A stretch of 64,000 bases of DNA from an uncultured Paenibacillaceae bacterium (GCA_946478845.1 CAMLDI010000004.1:67442-131441), one strand, 5' to 3'; positions 40,955 through 50,695 are shown, counted from the first letter of the stretch. The notes: generated by a model not told the origin, from the sequence alone. Made by a program: numbers and translations.

Positions 40955-41974
40955 TTAAGTAACGGGTCCTCTTTTTATGGCAATGACAATAAGAAGAATC
41001 AATCCTAAATACCCAAACAAAGGGTAAAGATAGGATAACAATGAAGTAAAACCTACCTGGCTGATTATAGAACTGGCTAAAAGCACTCCAATTACCGTTC
41101 CCTTCGTTGGTAAAGGAAATAAACTTTGGATTTGTCTTGTTAATCCAAATACGTTGCCAATTAAGGTAGTAAAGATTTCTCCATACACCACAATTAAAAA
41201 TAAGATATGGGTAAATTCGCCTACATTTCGTAAAATCTCAGCCATGGGGATTTGGAATTTTAGCAGTTCAGGCATTCTTGCATTCATAGCAAAATGGCTC
41301 ACTAATAGCATAAATCCCAGACCAATGCCTCCATAAAACCCTCCCCACTTCAATGTACTTTCTTCTTCAATTTCACATCCTAAAGGAACCATAACTGCCT
41401 GAATAAAGGCGAAGTTCAATGCGCAATAGATAAAGGCATTCACAATCCAATTTACACTATTCACTTGCTGGCTTTGCCAGGGTGTTATTTTAAAGATGTG
41501 CTCTAGTTCAATATTATTGACAGCAAGAATGGCCATGAAGAGAAGCATCATGGGAACAACAAGGGAGTTGACAACTAAAATGCCATTCAATCCTTTGCTC
41601 ATGACAAGATAACTTAGAACGATGCTTATACCAATGCCAAGTTGATAGGGCAAATGGAGCTGCTCAGCAAAAATGGACCCTGTTCCAGACACCATAACAG
41701 CGGTGACCCCAAAAAGAATGATAAACGTTAACAAATTTGCGATTTTTCCAAAGTAATTGCCGAAAAGGTAAACATTAAATTCCTGGTATGAAAAGGCTTT
41801 GATGCGATGGGCAAGAACCATCATTTTCGTTCCAATCCACATAAATAAAAAAGTGCTGATTAATATTCCAAGCCCTCCAAAAGCACCGTATATAGTAAAA
41901 AACTGCATAATGGATTGTCCAGAGGCAAAGCCTGCTCCTACCACAGTGCCAATATAGGTAGCAGAAATTTGCAT
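40955..41974 (-). CDS. ykvI: YkvI-family membrane transporter
   Basis: 339 aa with about ten membrane helices; the N-terminal YIGTVVGAGFASGQ is typical of the YkvI family within the LeuT-fold superfamily. Substrate unknown. ATG 41974 has only a weak upstream site (AAAG), and the family usually has a few more residues before the first helix. A GGGGGGAT lies 20 bases upstream, so a non-ATG start between them is possible. Confidence 0.75.
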   Translation of the reverse strand: MQISATYIGTVVGAGFASGQSIMQFFTIYGAFGGLGILISTFLFMWIGTKMMVLAHRIKAFSYQEFNVYLFGNYFGKIANLLTFIILFGVTAVMVSGTGSIFAEQLHLPYQLGIGISIVLSYLVMSKGLNGILVVNSLVVPMMLLFMAILAVNNIELEHIFKITPWQSQQVNSVNWIVNAFIYCALNFAFIQAVMVPLGCEIEEESTLKWGGFYGGIGLGFMLLVSHFAMNARMPELLKFQIPMAEILRNVGEFTHILFLIVVYGEIFTTLIGNVFGLTRQIQSLFPLPTKGTVIGVLLASSIISQVGFTSLLSYLYPLFGYLGLILLIVIAIKRGPVT

Positions 41975-42126
41975 AATCTTTATCGCTTTCGTTTTTTATC
42001 CCCCCCAATTCAGTGTATGTCCTAAAAGTGGGAATAGTACGTATATACAATAGCCTATAATAAGGTTGAATGAATTTACTGTTTGTGATAGAGTTTATTT
42101 GAGTACTTAGAGGAGGATATGAGCCG

Positions 42127-42363
42127 ATGGCTTTGGCATTAAAAATAATCCTAGTTATTGTTTCTATTTCATTAATTTTAGTGGTATTATTGCAATCAGG
42201 CAAAAGTGCAGGCCTTTCTGGAGCCATTGCTGGTGGTGCTGAGCAGTTTTTCGGGAAAGCAAAAGCCAGGGGAATTGATGCGTTTCTCCATAGAATGACT
42301 GTGATATTAGCCGTACTATTTATGGTATTATCCATTACAGTTGCTTATTTTGTTCGATCTTAA
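42127..42363 (+). CDS. secG: Preprotein translocase subunit SecG
   Basis: 78 aa with two membrane helices and the SecG signature [19 protein letters not shown]. Part of SecYEG. AGGAGG lies 10 bases before ATG 42127. A TATAAT at 42056-42061 could be its -10. Gene order secG-yvaK-rnr-smpB-ssrA is conserved in Bacillus. Confidence 0.93.
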   Translation: MALALKIILVIVSISLILVVLLQSGKSAGLSGAIAGGAEQFFGKAKARGIDAFLHRMTVILAVLFMVLSITVAYFVRS

Positions 42364-42387
42364 AAATTGTACAGTTTTCCGTAAGTG

Positions 42388-42418
42388 AACAGCAAGTAGT
42401 TAAACTTGCTGTTTTTTT
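42388..42418 (+). terminator. Terminator after secG
   Basis: 10-bp perfect stem AACAGCAAGT / ACTTGCTGTT with a 6-base loop, then seven T. Confidence 0.92.
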
Positions 42419-42488
42419 ATAACCTATTATAAAGGATAAGATTTCCAATTACCTATCGGCTTTATTGCAAAAGAAAGGGATGGGCATC

Positions 42489-43178
42489 ATGATTGGATGT
42501 TTATTGATCCATGGATTTACTGGGAGTCCTTACGAAGTAGAACCTGTAACCAAACACCTGGCGAATATGGGGTGGAGAGTAGAGGCCCCTGTGCTTGCAG
42601 GGCATACTGGTCATTTTCAATCATTGCGGGATACCAACTGGCACGATTGGATTCATTCAGCAGAAATTGTTCTGAAAGATATACTTAAAACTTGTGACAA
42701 AGTTTATTTAATCGGTTTTTCCATGGGCGGTATGATTGCCGCATACCTCTCAGTCCACTATCCTGTGGAACGTTTGGTGCTTCTCAATGCCAGTCTATAC
42801 TATATGAATTCCCAACAACTTTTTAAGGATTTCGCTAGGGTAATTAAGGGTCATTTTTCATCTAATTATTATGACCAGGAAACGATTCGCCGTTATATGA
42901 ATAAAATTTCTAAAACACCTCCACGTGCTGTCATTCATTTTCGCCGATTAGTGAAAGTGGTCTCCGAGGATTTAAACCGTGTGAATGTGCCTACATTAAT
43001 TATTCAAGGTGGTAAAGATGACCTGGTAGAGCCCCGTAGTGCCTATCAGATTTATCGAACCATTCAATCTCAAGATAAAGAAATACACATTCTGCCTGAA
43101 TCAAAACACATTATTTGCCATGATTGTGAAAAACAGCATGTCATTTTATTAATAGATCGTTTTCTCCATGGAGAATAG
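42489..43178 (+). CDS. YvaK-type carboxylesterase, copy 1
   Basis: 229 aa serine hydrolase. [15 protein letters not shown] is the oxyanion segment, GFSMGG the nucleophile elbow, QGGKDDLVEP the acid and SKHIICHD the His. ATG 42489 is preferred, with AAAGGG nine bases upstream. It is a close relative of the next gene (same HGFTGS, SMGG and QG-KD motifs in the same order), so the pair is a tandem duplication. Likely cleaves short-chain esters. Confidence 0.83.
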   Translation: MIGCLLIHGFTGSPYEVEPVTKHLANMGWRVEAPVLAGHTGHFQSLRDTNWHDWIHSAEIVLKDILKTCDKVYLIGFSMGGMIAAYLSVHYPVERLVLLNASLYYMNSQQLFKDFARVIKGHFSSNYYDQETIRRYMNKISKTPPRAVIHFRRLVKVVSEDLNRVNVPTLIIQGGKDDLVEPRSAYQIYRTIQSQDKEIHILPESKHIICHDCEKQHVILLIDRFLHGE

Positions 43179-43189
43179 GAGGGATTTCC

Positions 43190-43972
43190 GTGAAAATTAA
43201 ACAAAGACAACCGGACCCTTTTTTCTATCCAGGAAGTAAAACCGGGATTTTATTAATTCACGGATTCACAGGGAGCACAGCCGATTTATCTCCAATGGGT
43301 TTATTTTATAAAAAGTTAGGGTATACGGTTCACGCGCCTCTGCTTGCAGGGCATGGAACAACACCAGAAGATATGGCAAAAACCCGCTGGCTGGATTGGT
43401 GGCAAAGTGTCCTTGAAGGGTATGAGCGATTAGCGAATTTTGGGTGTACAAAAATTGCTGTTGCCGGAATTTCCATGGGGGGGCTTCTTACTTTGCGTTT
43501 AAGCTTGTTTCGCCCTGTTGTAGCCATGATGGTCATGAATCCAGCAATTATGGTGCGAGACAAAAAGATTCGCTGGGCGAAATACATTCATTATTTTCAT
43601 GGAAAAGCGCCGCGAGGAAAGCCAAAAGATGAGTATATTGAAAAACAAATCTATTCATATTCTTATACTCCTGTTGTCTGTGCAGCCAGCCTTTGGAGCT
43701 TCATTCAAGTAGTAAAGAAAGAATTGCCTCATGTGAAAAGGCCTATTATCATTCAGCAAGGAGAGAAGGATGAAACCGTGTTTCCGGAAGGGGCTTCTTA
43801 TATTTATAAAGAAATTGGGTCAAACTATAGAGAATTAAAATATTACCCCAAATCTGGCCATATTATTACCCTTGATCGCGAAAGGGAAGAGTTGTTTTTG
43901 GATGGAGAGGCCTTTTTAAGAAAGGTCTTACGGGGTTGTGGCGAAAGGGAGAACGAGAATGTTAGCCGTTGA
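43190..43972 (+). CDS. yvaK: YvaK-type carboxylesterase, copy 2
   Basis: 260 aa. [21 protein letters not shown] (nucleophile), [13 protein letters not shown] (acid) and SGHIITLD (His) match Bacillus/Geobacillus monoacylglycerol-type esterases such as Est30/YvaK. GTG start with AGGAGGG at spacing six. Overlaps the start of rnr by 14 bases, which fits the B. subtilis yvaK-rnr order. Confidence 0.86.
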   Translation: MKIKQRQPDPFFYPGSKTGILLIHGFTGSTADLSPMGLFYKKLGYTVHAPLLAGHGTTPEDMAKTRWLDWWQSVLEGYERLANFGCTKIAVAGISMGGLLTLRLSLFRPVVAMMVMNPAIMVRDKKIRWAKYIHYFHGKAPRGKPKDEYIEKQIYSYSYTPVVCAASLWSFIQVVKKELPHVKRPIIIQQGEKDETVFPEGASYIYKEIGSNYRELKYYPKSGHIITLDREREELFLDGEAFLRKVLRGCGERENENVSR

Positions 43973-46304
43973 ACTATTAACGTTTATGCGAGAGCAAGCC
44001 TATCGGCCGATGACAGTTAAAGAATTGGAAGGGGCTTTCGGGTTAGAATCTGCAGAACAATTTAAAGAATTAGTGGTGACATTAAATCAATTAGAGAATG
44101 AAGGGGAAATTGTCCGTACACGGACCAATCGCTATGGGGTTCCGGAGCGGATGAATCTCATTCGTGGCAGATTACAGGCCCATCCTAAAGGATTTGCCTT
44201 TGTCATTCCAGATGATAAATCCATTTCAGACCTTTATATCCATGCCATTGATTTAAAAGGTGCCCTAAATGGTGATATTGTGTTGGCTCGTCCCAACCAT
44301 GAAGATGTTTTTTCAGGCCGACGATTGGAAGGGGAAATTGTTCGGATTGTAGAGCGAGCCAATAAACAAGTAGTAGGAACCTATCAGGATGAGAAGTTTT
44401 ATGGCATAGTAATCTCTGATGATAAGCGATTAACCAAGGAGATTTTTATCCCTAAAGGTGCCAATATGGGTGCTGTGGATGGCCATAAGGTCGTGCTGGA
44501 AATTGTTCGTTATCCGGAAACGGGACGTGGCAATCCGGAAGGGAAAGTCATTGAAATATTAGGCCATAAAAATGATCCAGGTGTTGATATTTTATCAATT
44601 ATTCGTAAATATCAATTACCTGAAGCCTTTCCCGAAGATGTCATGGAAGAAGCTGAACAGGTGCCTGAAACCATTACTGAGGAAGAAATTCAGGGCCGAA
44701 GAGATATCCGGGATCGGGTCATGGTGACCATCGATGGTGCAGATGCCAAAGACCTGGATGATGCCGTTTCCATTGAACGCCTTGAGAACGGCAACTACCG
44801 GTTAGGTGTTCACATTGCCGATGTTAGCTATTATGTGAAAGAAAATTCTGCTCTGGACCGTGAGGCCTTTTTACGGGGGACCAGTGTTTACCTGGTGGAC
44901 CGAGTCATTCCTATGATTCCACACCGCCTATCTAATGGGATTTGTAGTTTGAATCCAAAGGTAGACCGTTTAACTTTATCCTGTGATATGGAAATGAACA
45001 GTGCAGGAGAAGTGTTAAAACATGATATTTATCCCAGCGTAATTCGCACCAATGAACGCATGACTTATTCTGATGTTTATAAAATCTTGGAAGAAAATGA
45101 TGTGGAAGTAAAAGCCCGTTATGAAGAGCTTGTTCCTCATTTTGAAATGATGAAAGAATTAGCCCTAACTCTTCGTAATAAACGGATGGAGCGGGGGGCC
45201 ATCGATTTTGATTTTGGAGAAGCAAAAATTCTTGTGGATTCAGATGGAAAACCCACAGAAGTGAAGATGCGGGAGAGAACCATTGCAGAACAAATCATTG
45301 AAGAATTTATGCTAGCAGCTAACGAAACCGTTGCTGAGCACTTTTATTGGTTGCGTGTGCCTTTTATTTATCGGATTCATGAAGACCCAGATGCAGACCG
45401 TTTAGAAATTTTCTTGCGCTTTGTCACTAATTTTGGCTATTTTGTCCGTGGGAAAGCCAATTCTATACATCCTCGCTCTTTGCAAACGTTACTTGAAGAA
45501 GCAAAGGGGACACCAGAGGAAACTGTGATTTCCAAAGTGATGTTACGCTCTATGAAACAGGCGAAGTATGATGGGGAAAATAAAGGTCACTTTGGCTTAT
45601 CTACTGAATTTTATACTCATTTTACCTCACCTATTCGTCGTTATCCTGATTTAATTGTTCACCGGATGATTCGGGAAACTTTCAAACCAGGTGGCTTCTC
45701 AGAGGAACGGATGGCTTACTGGTTTGCGAAAATGCCAGAAGTTGCGGACCATTCCTCAGAGAGGGAACGAAATTCCGTGGATGCGGAACGTGAAACCGAT
45801 GATTTGAAAAAAGCGGAGTTTATGTTGCAGCATTTAGGGGATGAATTTGATGGAATTGTAAGCAGTGTAACTTCTTTCGGGATGTTTATTGAATTGCCTA
45901 ACACCATTGAAGGCTTAGTCCATATCAGTTATTTAACGGATGATTATTATAATTTCCATGAAAATCAATACGCTCTGATTGGCGAACGGACGGGGCGGAT
46001 GTTCCGTATTGGAGATGAAGTGCGAGTGCGGGTAGTGAATGTGAATGTAGATGAGCATACCATTGACTTTGAAGTGGTAGGATTAAAAGCGCCTGCACAA
46101 CGCCAAAGGGAAAATCGAAAGGCCCGAGTCATTGTGGCCAAGGAAGCCCGTCCAAATAAAAAGTCAAAAGCACCTCAGGGGAAATTCTCACAAAATGCAG
46201 ATAATCCTTTCTGGATTGAGTTTCTTGAGAAAAAGAAAAAGAAATCATCATCGCCAAAATCAACGCCTAAAGGGGCGAAAAAGGCAAGAAAAAAGAAGAA
46301 ATGA
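43959..46304 (+). CDS. rnr: Ribonuclease R
   Basis: 781 aa. An N-terminal winged-helix segment, two cold-shock domains, the RNB catalytic domain with [13 protein letters not shown] (metal-binding Asp residues) and [12 protein letters not shown], an S1 domain ([16 protein letters not shown]), and a Lys-rich C-terminal tail (last 50 residues) are in order. A 3'-5' exonuclease that degrades structured RNA and, with SmpB/tmRNA downstream, non-stop mRNAs. ATG 43959 follows AAAGGGAG. Confidence 0.96.
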   Translation: MLAVELLTFMREQAYRPMTVKELEGAFGLESAEQFKELVVTLNQLENEGEIVRTRTNRYGVPERMNLIRGRLQAHPKGFAFVIPDDKSISDLYIHAIDLKGALNGDIVLARPNHEDVFSGRRLEGEIVRIVERANKQVVGTYQDEKFYGIVISDDKRLTKEIFIPKGANMGAVDGHKVVLEIVRYPETGRGNPEGKVIEILGHKNDPGVDILSIIRKYQLPEAFPEDVMEEAEQVPETITEEEIQGRRDIRDRVMVTIDGADAKDLDDAVSIERLENGNYRLGVHIADVSYYVKENSALDREAFLRGTSVYLVDRVIPMIPHRLSNGICSLNPKVDRLTLSCDMEMNSAGEVLKHDIYPSVIRTNERMTYSDVYKILEENDVEVKARYEELVPHFEMMKELALTLRNKRMERGAIDFDFGEAKILVDSDGKPTEVKMRERTIAEQIIEEFMLAANETVAEHFYWLRVPFIYRIHEDPDADRLEIFLRFVTNFGYFVRGKANSIHPRSLQTLLEEAKGTPEETVISKVMLRSMKQAKYDGENKGHFGLSTEFYTHFTSPIRRYPDLIVHRMIRETFKPGGFSEERMAYWFAKMPEVADHSSERERNSVDAERETDDLKKAEFMLQHLGDEFDGIVSSVTSFGMFIELPNTIEGLVHISYLTDDYYNFHENQYALIGERTGRMFRIGDEVRVRVVNVNVDEHTIDFEVVGLKAPAQRQRENRKARVIVAKEARPNKKSKAPQGKFSQNADNPFWIEFLEKKKKKSSSPKSTPKGAKKARKKKK

Positions 46305-46386
46305 GTTTTTCCTGCTCATTCCATTCCCCCCGGTGAATATGGTACGATAAATAAACACGTAGAATGAAAATGTCGGAGGAATGGAA

Positions 46387-46851
46387 ATGGCAAAAGAGGG
46401 AGTAAAGGTAATCGCCCAGAATAAAAAAGCATGGCATGATTTTTTCATCGAAGATACTTACGAAGCAGGGATTGTTCTAACCGGGACGGAGATTAAATCC
46501 ATTCGGGCTGGCCGGGTCAATCTACGGGATAGTTATGCGGGGATTCGAGATGGGGAAGCTTATTTGTATAACATGCATATTAGCACTTATGAACAGGGAA
46601 ACCGCTATAACCATGAACCGTTAAGAACAAGAAAGTTATTGCTTCATCGGGAACAAATTCGTAAACTGATTGGCCTGACCAAGCAACAAAGTTATACCCT
46701 TGTTCCTTTGCGCCTTTATTTAAAGGGGGGCTTTTGCAAAGTGGAAATTGGGTTAGCAAAAGGGAAAAAGAACTATGATAAACGAGAAACATTGAAACAA
46801 AAAGATGCGAAGCGGGATGTTGATCGGGCCTTAAGAGAACGTATGAAGTAG
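46387..46851 (+). CDS. smpB: SsrA-binding protein SmpB
   Basis: 154 aa. [40 protein letters not shown]-like [15 protein letters not shown] and a basic C-terminal tail are diagnostic. It brings alanyl-tmRNA into the stalled ribosome. ATG 46387 has GGAGG seven bases upstream; ATG 46381 is too close to it. Confidence 0.96.
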   Translation: MAKEGVKVIAQNKKAWHDFFIEDTYEAGIVLTGTEIKSIRAGRVNLRDSYAGIRDGEAYLYNMHISTYEQGNRYNHEPLRTRKLLLHREQIRKLIGLTKQQSYTLVPLRLYLKGGFCKVEIGLAKGKKNYDKRETLKQKDAKRDVDRALRERMK

Positions 46852-46855
46852 TATA

Positions 46856-46884
46856 TTTACTTTGTATAGCATATGTGATATACT
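46856..46884 (+). promoter_or_regulatory. Promoter of ssrA
   Basis: TTTACT (46856-46861), 17 bases, TATACT (46879-46884). Start of transcription would lie about 50 bases before the mature 5' end; a second TATACT at 46906-46911 is nearer but lacks a -35. Confidence 0.65.
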
Positions 46885-46942
46885 GATTTTTGCAAGATTA
46901 ATAGTTATACTGCTCTTTTTCCCAGGAGCGGCCCTTTTATAT

Positions 46943-47293
46943 GGGGGCGTTCTGGATTCGACGGGGATGGTTCGAGCATACAGTAGCGAGCCGGTGGGTT
47001 GCGGACATCGTTAACAACGCATCTTAAACACAAACGCAAAACAAGATTACGCTTTAGCTGCTTAATCAGCTAAGCCTTACTTCTCCATCGTCCATGTGGC
47101 GGAGTTAAGGCTCATTCTCAGTGGACTACGCCTAAGGTCTCCGTCTGGGGCCGAGGGAAGAGACCAATCAGACTAGCCTGTTAGGCGCGGGTTGCCTGGT
47201 AGCCTGCAGGTGAAATTTTACAGGTAACTGCGCTCGGAGAAGCTTATGTGTCGGAGTCTTCGGACGTGGGTTCGATTCCCACCGCCTCCACCA
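46943..47293 (+). ncRNA. ssrA: Transfer-messenger RNA (tmRNA)
   Basis: The 5' end GGGGGCGTTCTGGATTCGAC pairs with the 3' end CGCCTCC-ACCA to form the acceptor stem (one G-U). The T-arm GTGGGTTCGATTCCCAC is complete and CCA is encoded. The tag frame ends at TAA 47063-47065; the resume codon is probably GCA 47036, giving AKQDYALAA after the tRNA-borne alanine. Upstream in-frame codons (AAC ACA AAC) leave the resume site open by a few residues. Length about 351 bases. It rescues stalled ribosomes with SmpB. Confidence 0.95.
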
Positions 47294-47325
47294 TACATAT
47301 GTTTGGTGGTTTCAATAAAAAAATG

Positions 47326-47351
47326 AAGCAGGGGATTCCCCTGCTTTTTTT
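47326..47351. terminator. Bidirectional terminator after ssrA
   Basis: 9-bp perfect stem AAGCAGGGG / CCCCTGCTT with an ATT loop, seven T after and an A-run before, shared with the convergent glycosyltransferase gene. Confidence 0.92.
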
Positions 47352-47353
47352 AA

Positions 47354-48067
47354 TTACTCAAATTCTACCCATGGAACAAGGTTTGGATTTTCATCTAAAA
47401 AGGATTTATACTGGTCCAACCATCCATACTTTCCATCAGGATCCAATTTCATACATCGTTCATATTTGGCAATGCGGTCTTCTTTTTTGGCGCAACCATA
47501 ATGTTTTAAGCGGGCATAGGCACAGGTATAGGGAAATTGTAAAATGGTTTCGGGAAACCTTCCGCAATGTTGGGGTGTTTCTTTCCATTTGTATTCGATA
47601 TTGGGTTTGTAACGAACAAGAAAAGGGCGAAACATATGGTGGGCTTTCCAAATATGGTCTTCTCGATAATGGGTTTCACTCCACATATCATACAAGCGGA
47701 AATAAATCACATCAAAGCTGTCCTGTTGGACTAAGGCTGGCAAATCCCGTTTAAACCGTTCTTCAAAAATTTCATCGGCATCCAAACTTATAATCCATTC
47801 CGGGGAAGTGGCAATGGTTTCCTCCCATTGTTGCTTTCTTAATATAATCTCATTGGCAAAAGTAGAATTGGGATTCTGAATAAGTTTTAGAGGAATTCCA
47901 GCCAGTGTTTCCTCGATGACCTGAACGGTTTGATCTGTACTTCCATCATCAATAATGACCGCCTGGTGAATATATTGTTTACAATCCTCCAGCATTCTTC
48001 GCAAATATCGATCTCCTTCGTTTTTGGCAACCATGGATAAAGTGATTTTAGGCTTATCAAATAACAT
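47354..48067 (-). CDS. Family 2 glycosyltransferase
   Basis: 237 aa, GT-A fold: MVAKNEGDRYLRRML, IIDDGSTDQTV (UDP-sugar site) and SLDADEIFE (the DxD metal motif). No membrane helix, so a cytoplasmic enzyme that likely decorates a surface glycan or protein; the two SLH proteins 1.3 kb away make a cell-surface role plausible but this is inference. AAGGTGATTGA precedes the ATG. Confidence 0.87.
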   Translation of the reverse strand: MLFDKPKITLSMVAKNEGDRYLRRMLEDCKQYIHQAVIIDDGSTDQTVQVIEETLAGIPLKLIQNPNSTFANEIILRKQQWEETIATSPEWIISLDADEIFEERFKRDLPALVQQDSFDVIYFRLYDMWSETHYREDHIWKAHHMFRPFLVRYKPNIEYKWKETPQHCGRFPETILQFPYTCAYARLKHYGCAKKEDRIAKYERCMKLDPDGKYGWLDQYKSFLDENPNLVPWVEFE

Positions 48068-48261
48068 TCAATCACCTTCAAAATGTATTTTAACGATGAA
48101 AATTACATTTACACTATATGCAATTATTTATGTAAAATATCGAATGACGTTCAAAAAAAGTTTTAATTTCTTTGCAATCTTTGCATACTTTTTGTTTATT
48201 TTAATCGTCTTTTGTAATAAGATAAGAGAAAACGTCTAATTAATAGATATCGGGAAATACT

Positions 48262-48289
48262 TTGTAAACTACTAAAAAAATAGTAGAAT
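48262..48289 (+). promoter_or_regulatory. Candidate promoter of the response regulator
   Basis: TTGTAA (48262-48267), 16 bases, TAGAAT (48284-48289), followed by a leader with two short inverted repeats (AAGG / CCTT and ATCTATC / GTAGAT). Confidence 0.5.
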
Positions 48290-48347
48290 AGAGGTAAGGA
48301 AAATACCTTGCATATCTATCGTTTTCTGGTAGATAAGGGGGGAGCCT

Positions 48348-48962
48348 ATGGTTAAAATAGCGGTTATTGATGATAATCCGTTGGTATTAAAAGGGTTAGT
48401 TAGTTATTTAAAGGAAGAACCAGATTTTCATGTTGTGGGTTCTTATGAAAAAGGGGAAAAGGCTCTTGAGGAAATAAAATCCCAGGAACCTGATGTTGTA
48501 ATACTTGATCCATATTTGTCCGGAACAAATGGTCTCCATTTATTACGGGAAATTAAGAAAGTTTTGGGAGAAAAAGGTCGAATTATTGTATTTTCTTCTT
48601 TTGATAGTGAAGAAGTTATGAGAATTGTGTATGACATTGGTATTCATGCCTTTGTTTTAAAAACTGCTTCATTGCAACATTTATTTAATGCTATTAAACA
48701 AAGCTATCTTGGAAATGTATTAATTTCTGAAAGATTATTTCGTAATCGGGGAGATGAATGTCTAACCAATACTGAGATTAAAATTCTCCAATTTATTTCC
48801 CAGGAAAAGACAAACAATGAGATTGCTGATGAGTTAAATATTAGCAAAAGAACGGTAGAATATCATATTTCGTCGATCATTCAAAAATTAGGGGTAGATT
48901 CCAGAGTTGGCGCGGTTGTAAAGGGAATTCAAAAGGGAATTTTATTATATAATTTGGTATAA
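48348..48962 (+). CDS. NarL/FixJ-type response regulator
   Basis: 204 aa. Receiver domain with acidic pair Asp8-Asp9, phospho-acceptor Asp54 (VILDPYLSG) and the conserved Lys in VLKTAS; C-terminal LuxR-type HTH (LTNTEIKILQFISQ, EIADELNISKRTVEYHI). No histidine kinase is nearby, so it is an orphan in this window. GGGGGGAG precedes the ATG. The SLH genes follow 460 bases downstream and could be targets; that is inference only. Confidence 0.9.
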   Translation: MVKIAVIDDNPLVLKGLVSYLKEEPDFHVVGSYEKGEKALEEIKSQEPDVVILDPYLSGTNGLHLLREIKKVLGEKGRIIVFSSFDSEEVMRIVYDIGIHAFVLKTASLQHLFNAIKQSYLGNVLISERLFRNRGDECLTNTEIKILQFISQEKTNNEIADELNISKRTVEYHISSIIQKLGVDSRVGAVVKGIQKGILLYNLV

Positions 48963-49004
48963 ATGGAGCTTGGAGCTCCTATTAAAAAGGCCTTTTTACG
49001 AGAA

Positions 49005-49046
49005 AACGCAAATCGGATTGCGGCATGCCGCAATCCGATTTGCGTT
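49005..49046. repeat. 42-bp perfect palindrome
   Basis: Two 21-base arms (AACGCAAATCGGATTGCGGCA is mirrored exactly by its reverse complement) with no loop. No T-run follows. Two shorter palindromes (GGAGCTCC near 48973, AAAAGGCCTTTT near 48984) precede it. It could terminate or stabilise the regulator mRNA, or be an imprint of a mobile element. Confidence 0.9.
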
Positions 49047-49086
49047 ATATACAGTAGATTATTACGGTATAAAATTTATAAAATAC

Positions 49087-49417
49087 ATGTAGAGATAAAA
49101 AACGTCGAAGGTTGTCGAAATGCGAAAAAGAAAACACAAACCCTTCGATTCTATCTCTCAGAATTTTAAGGTCTTGAGCATACCGGTCGAAAATAGAAAC
49201 CAGGGGGTGCTGTGAACTAAGGAGAGTAAATTAAAGCTTTCCCAAATTTTGTACCTTGCAATTATATTTTAAAGTGTTGTTTCAAATTTGTCAATTCTAT
49301 GTCAATGAAAATTTAATAGTGGGCTGTTGATTAAAGCAACAGCTTTTGATCGACCAGCAGCTATGATTCTTGACATAGAAACATCGCGAACTAAGTCGCT
49401 AAAAGAAAGGGTCGATC
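49087..49417 (+). promoter_or_regulatory. Structured leader of the first SLH gene
   Basis: There is no gene in 48963-49423. It holds a long stem-loop (AGAGATA...TCGAAGG pairing with CCTTCGA...TATCTCT, 49091-49159), two TGTCGAA-like Spo0A-box motifs (49103, 49113; a third GGTCGAA at 49185), a terminator-like hairpin GCTGTTG / CAACAGC followed by TTTTGAT (49323-49348), and an inverted repeat GATCGACC / GGTCGATC (49348-49355, 49410-49417) whose right arm adjoins the Shine-Dalgarno GAAAGGG. Confidence 0.5.
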
Positions 49418-49423
49418 TAAGCC

Positions 49424-50344
49424 ATGAAGAAATTGTTCAACAAATCTTTCGTAGCTCTAACTATGGCCATCGTTTTAGTTATGTCTATGGTTAGCTCTGC
49501 ATTTGCAGCAAATTACTCTGACATCAATGGTCACTGGGCAGATGATGTAATTACAAAGTGGACTGGTAAAGGATTTGCAAAAGGATATCCAGATGGAACC
49601 TTCAGACCAGATAATATTGTTACCCGTGCAGAATTCGCTGCATTAGCAAATCGTTTCTTCGGTTACTTTGGATATTCCAAAGATTCCAAAGATATGAGCA
49701 TTAAATCTCCATTTAAAGATGTTACTGTAAACACTGGTACAAGCGGTCCTGGCTGGTTCTATCATGATGTAGCTGTTGCTGCTAAAGTTGGTTATATTAA
49801 AGGATATCCAGATGGATCTTTCAAACCAAACCAAACTATGACTCGTGCTGAACTCGCATATGCTCTTGGCCAACTCTTTGGCGAAAACTTAATTATTGAA
49901 GTAAGTGGTCTTGTTGGCACTATCGATAATACTGTTGATACTGCACTTGGTCTTGTAAGCCTTGATGGTGTTGTTCCAGATCTTAAACCAATTGTTGCTG
50001 GTCTCTTAAATCTTGGAATTATTAAAGGTGTTCTTACTAAAACTGGTGAGCTAATTTTTGCTCCACAAAAAGAACTTACCCGTGCTGAAGTTATTCAAGT
50101 AATGGATAATATCTTCCTTCAATTCCCAGAATTCCTTGAAAATGGTGACCTTCTTGTAACTGTAATGGGTATTGTTGGGCCACTTGTAGGTACTGCTCTT
50201 GGAACTGTTGGTGATGTACTTGAAGTAGTCGATGCTGTTATCGGCGGTGTATTAGGCGGCACTGTAGGTGCTGATGGTTCTGGCGTTGGCGGTCTCCTTG
50301 ACGGTCTTGGTCTTGGCGGTCTCCTCGGCGGGTTACTAGGCTAA
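49424..50344 (+). CDS. Secreted three-SLH protein with Gly/Leu-rich tail
   Basis: 306 aa. Signal peptide ending SSAFA-A, then three SLH domains (about 31-75, 90-145, 190-240) with wall-polymer binding motifs VTRAEF, MTRAEL and LTRAEV. The last 55 residues form a hydrophobic, glycine- and leucine-rich tail (GGLLDGLGLGGLLGG). Apart from the SLH triplet there is no large domain, so it is a wall-bound small surface protein. The SLH triplet binds pyruvylated secondary wall polymer in related Bacillales. The Shine-Dalgarno spacing to the ATG is long (about 12). Confidence 0.88.
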   Translation: MKKLFNKSFVALTMAIVLVMSMVSSAFAANYSDINGHWADDVITKWTGKGFAKGYPDGTFRPDNIVTRAEFAALANRFFGYFGYSKDSKDMSIKSPFKDVTVNTGTSGPGWFYHDVAVAAKVGYIKGYPDGSFKPNQTMTRAELAYALGQLFGENLIIEVSGLVGTIDNTVDTALGLVSLDGVVPDLKPIVAGLLNLGIIKGVLTKTGELIFAPQKELTRAEVIQVMDNIFLQFPEFLENGDLLVTVMGIVGPLVGTALGTVGDVLEVVDAVIGGVLGGTVGADGSGVGGLLDGLGLGGLLGGLLG

Positions 50345-50399
50345 GTTAATACTATTATAGTAACCTATTAGAGAAAAAAAGGAAATATGATACAGTGCA

Positions 50400-50436
50400 A
50401 AAGACTTTGCGTATTTTCGCAAAGTCTTTGCGTTTT
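50400..50436 (+). terminator. Terminator after the first SLH gene
   Basis: 12-bp perfect stem AAAGACTTTGCG / CGCAAAGTCTTT with a 6-base loop, followed by GCGTTTT. A weaker G-C hairpin with eight T follows near 50490-50528. The rest of 50437-50695 holds the leader of the next gene, including a direct repeat GTCAAGA (50568, 50585); I see no ORF. Confidence 0.85.
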
Positions 50437-50695
50437 GTACGGTGGTATTTACTGGTTATAAATCTATACAATTAAAATTGGATAAATAAAAAGGCCGTCG
50501 TAGATTAATAGACTCGGTCATTTTTTTTATTTTTTTGTTGGATTAGTTACTTTCAGGGGGTACATATTGTCAAGAATCGGGGGTGTCAAGACAAGGGTAC
50601 CAAACGGGTTTTATGCTGTAAAATCGGGTGCTAGTTTTGGGTAATATGTGTCACATTTTCATCCTATTAAAATGTTCTTAGAAAGGATTGTGGCT

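Noticed and set aside
41995..42013. Fifth copy of the TTTATCCC-TCAG repeat
   Set aside because: The spacing is seven instead of six, and the G-run may serve as the ribosome site of the minus-strand transporter gene.
47248..47754. 168-aa plus-strand ORF over the tmRNA 3' end
   Set aside because: It begins inside ssrA, crosses a strong terminator and is antisense to the glycosyltransferase gene.
48963..49169. 68-aa plus-strand ORF after the response regulator
   Set aside because: It runs through the 42-bp perfect palindrome, has no ribosome site and has an unnatural composition.
50596..50650. Sigma-B promoter before the second SLH gene
   Set aside because: A GGGTAA is present, but the only GTTT-like -35 is far outside the allowed spacing.
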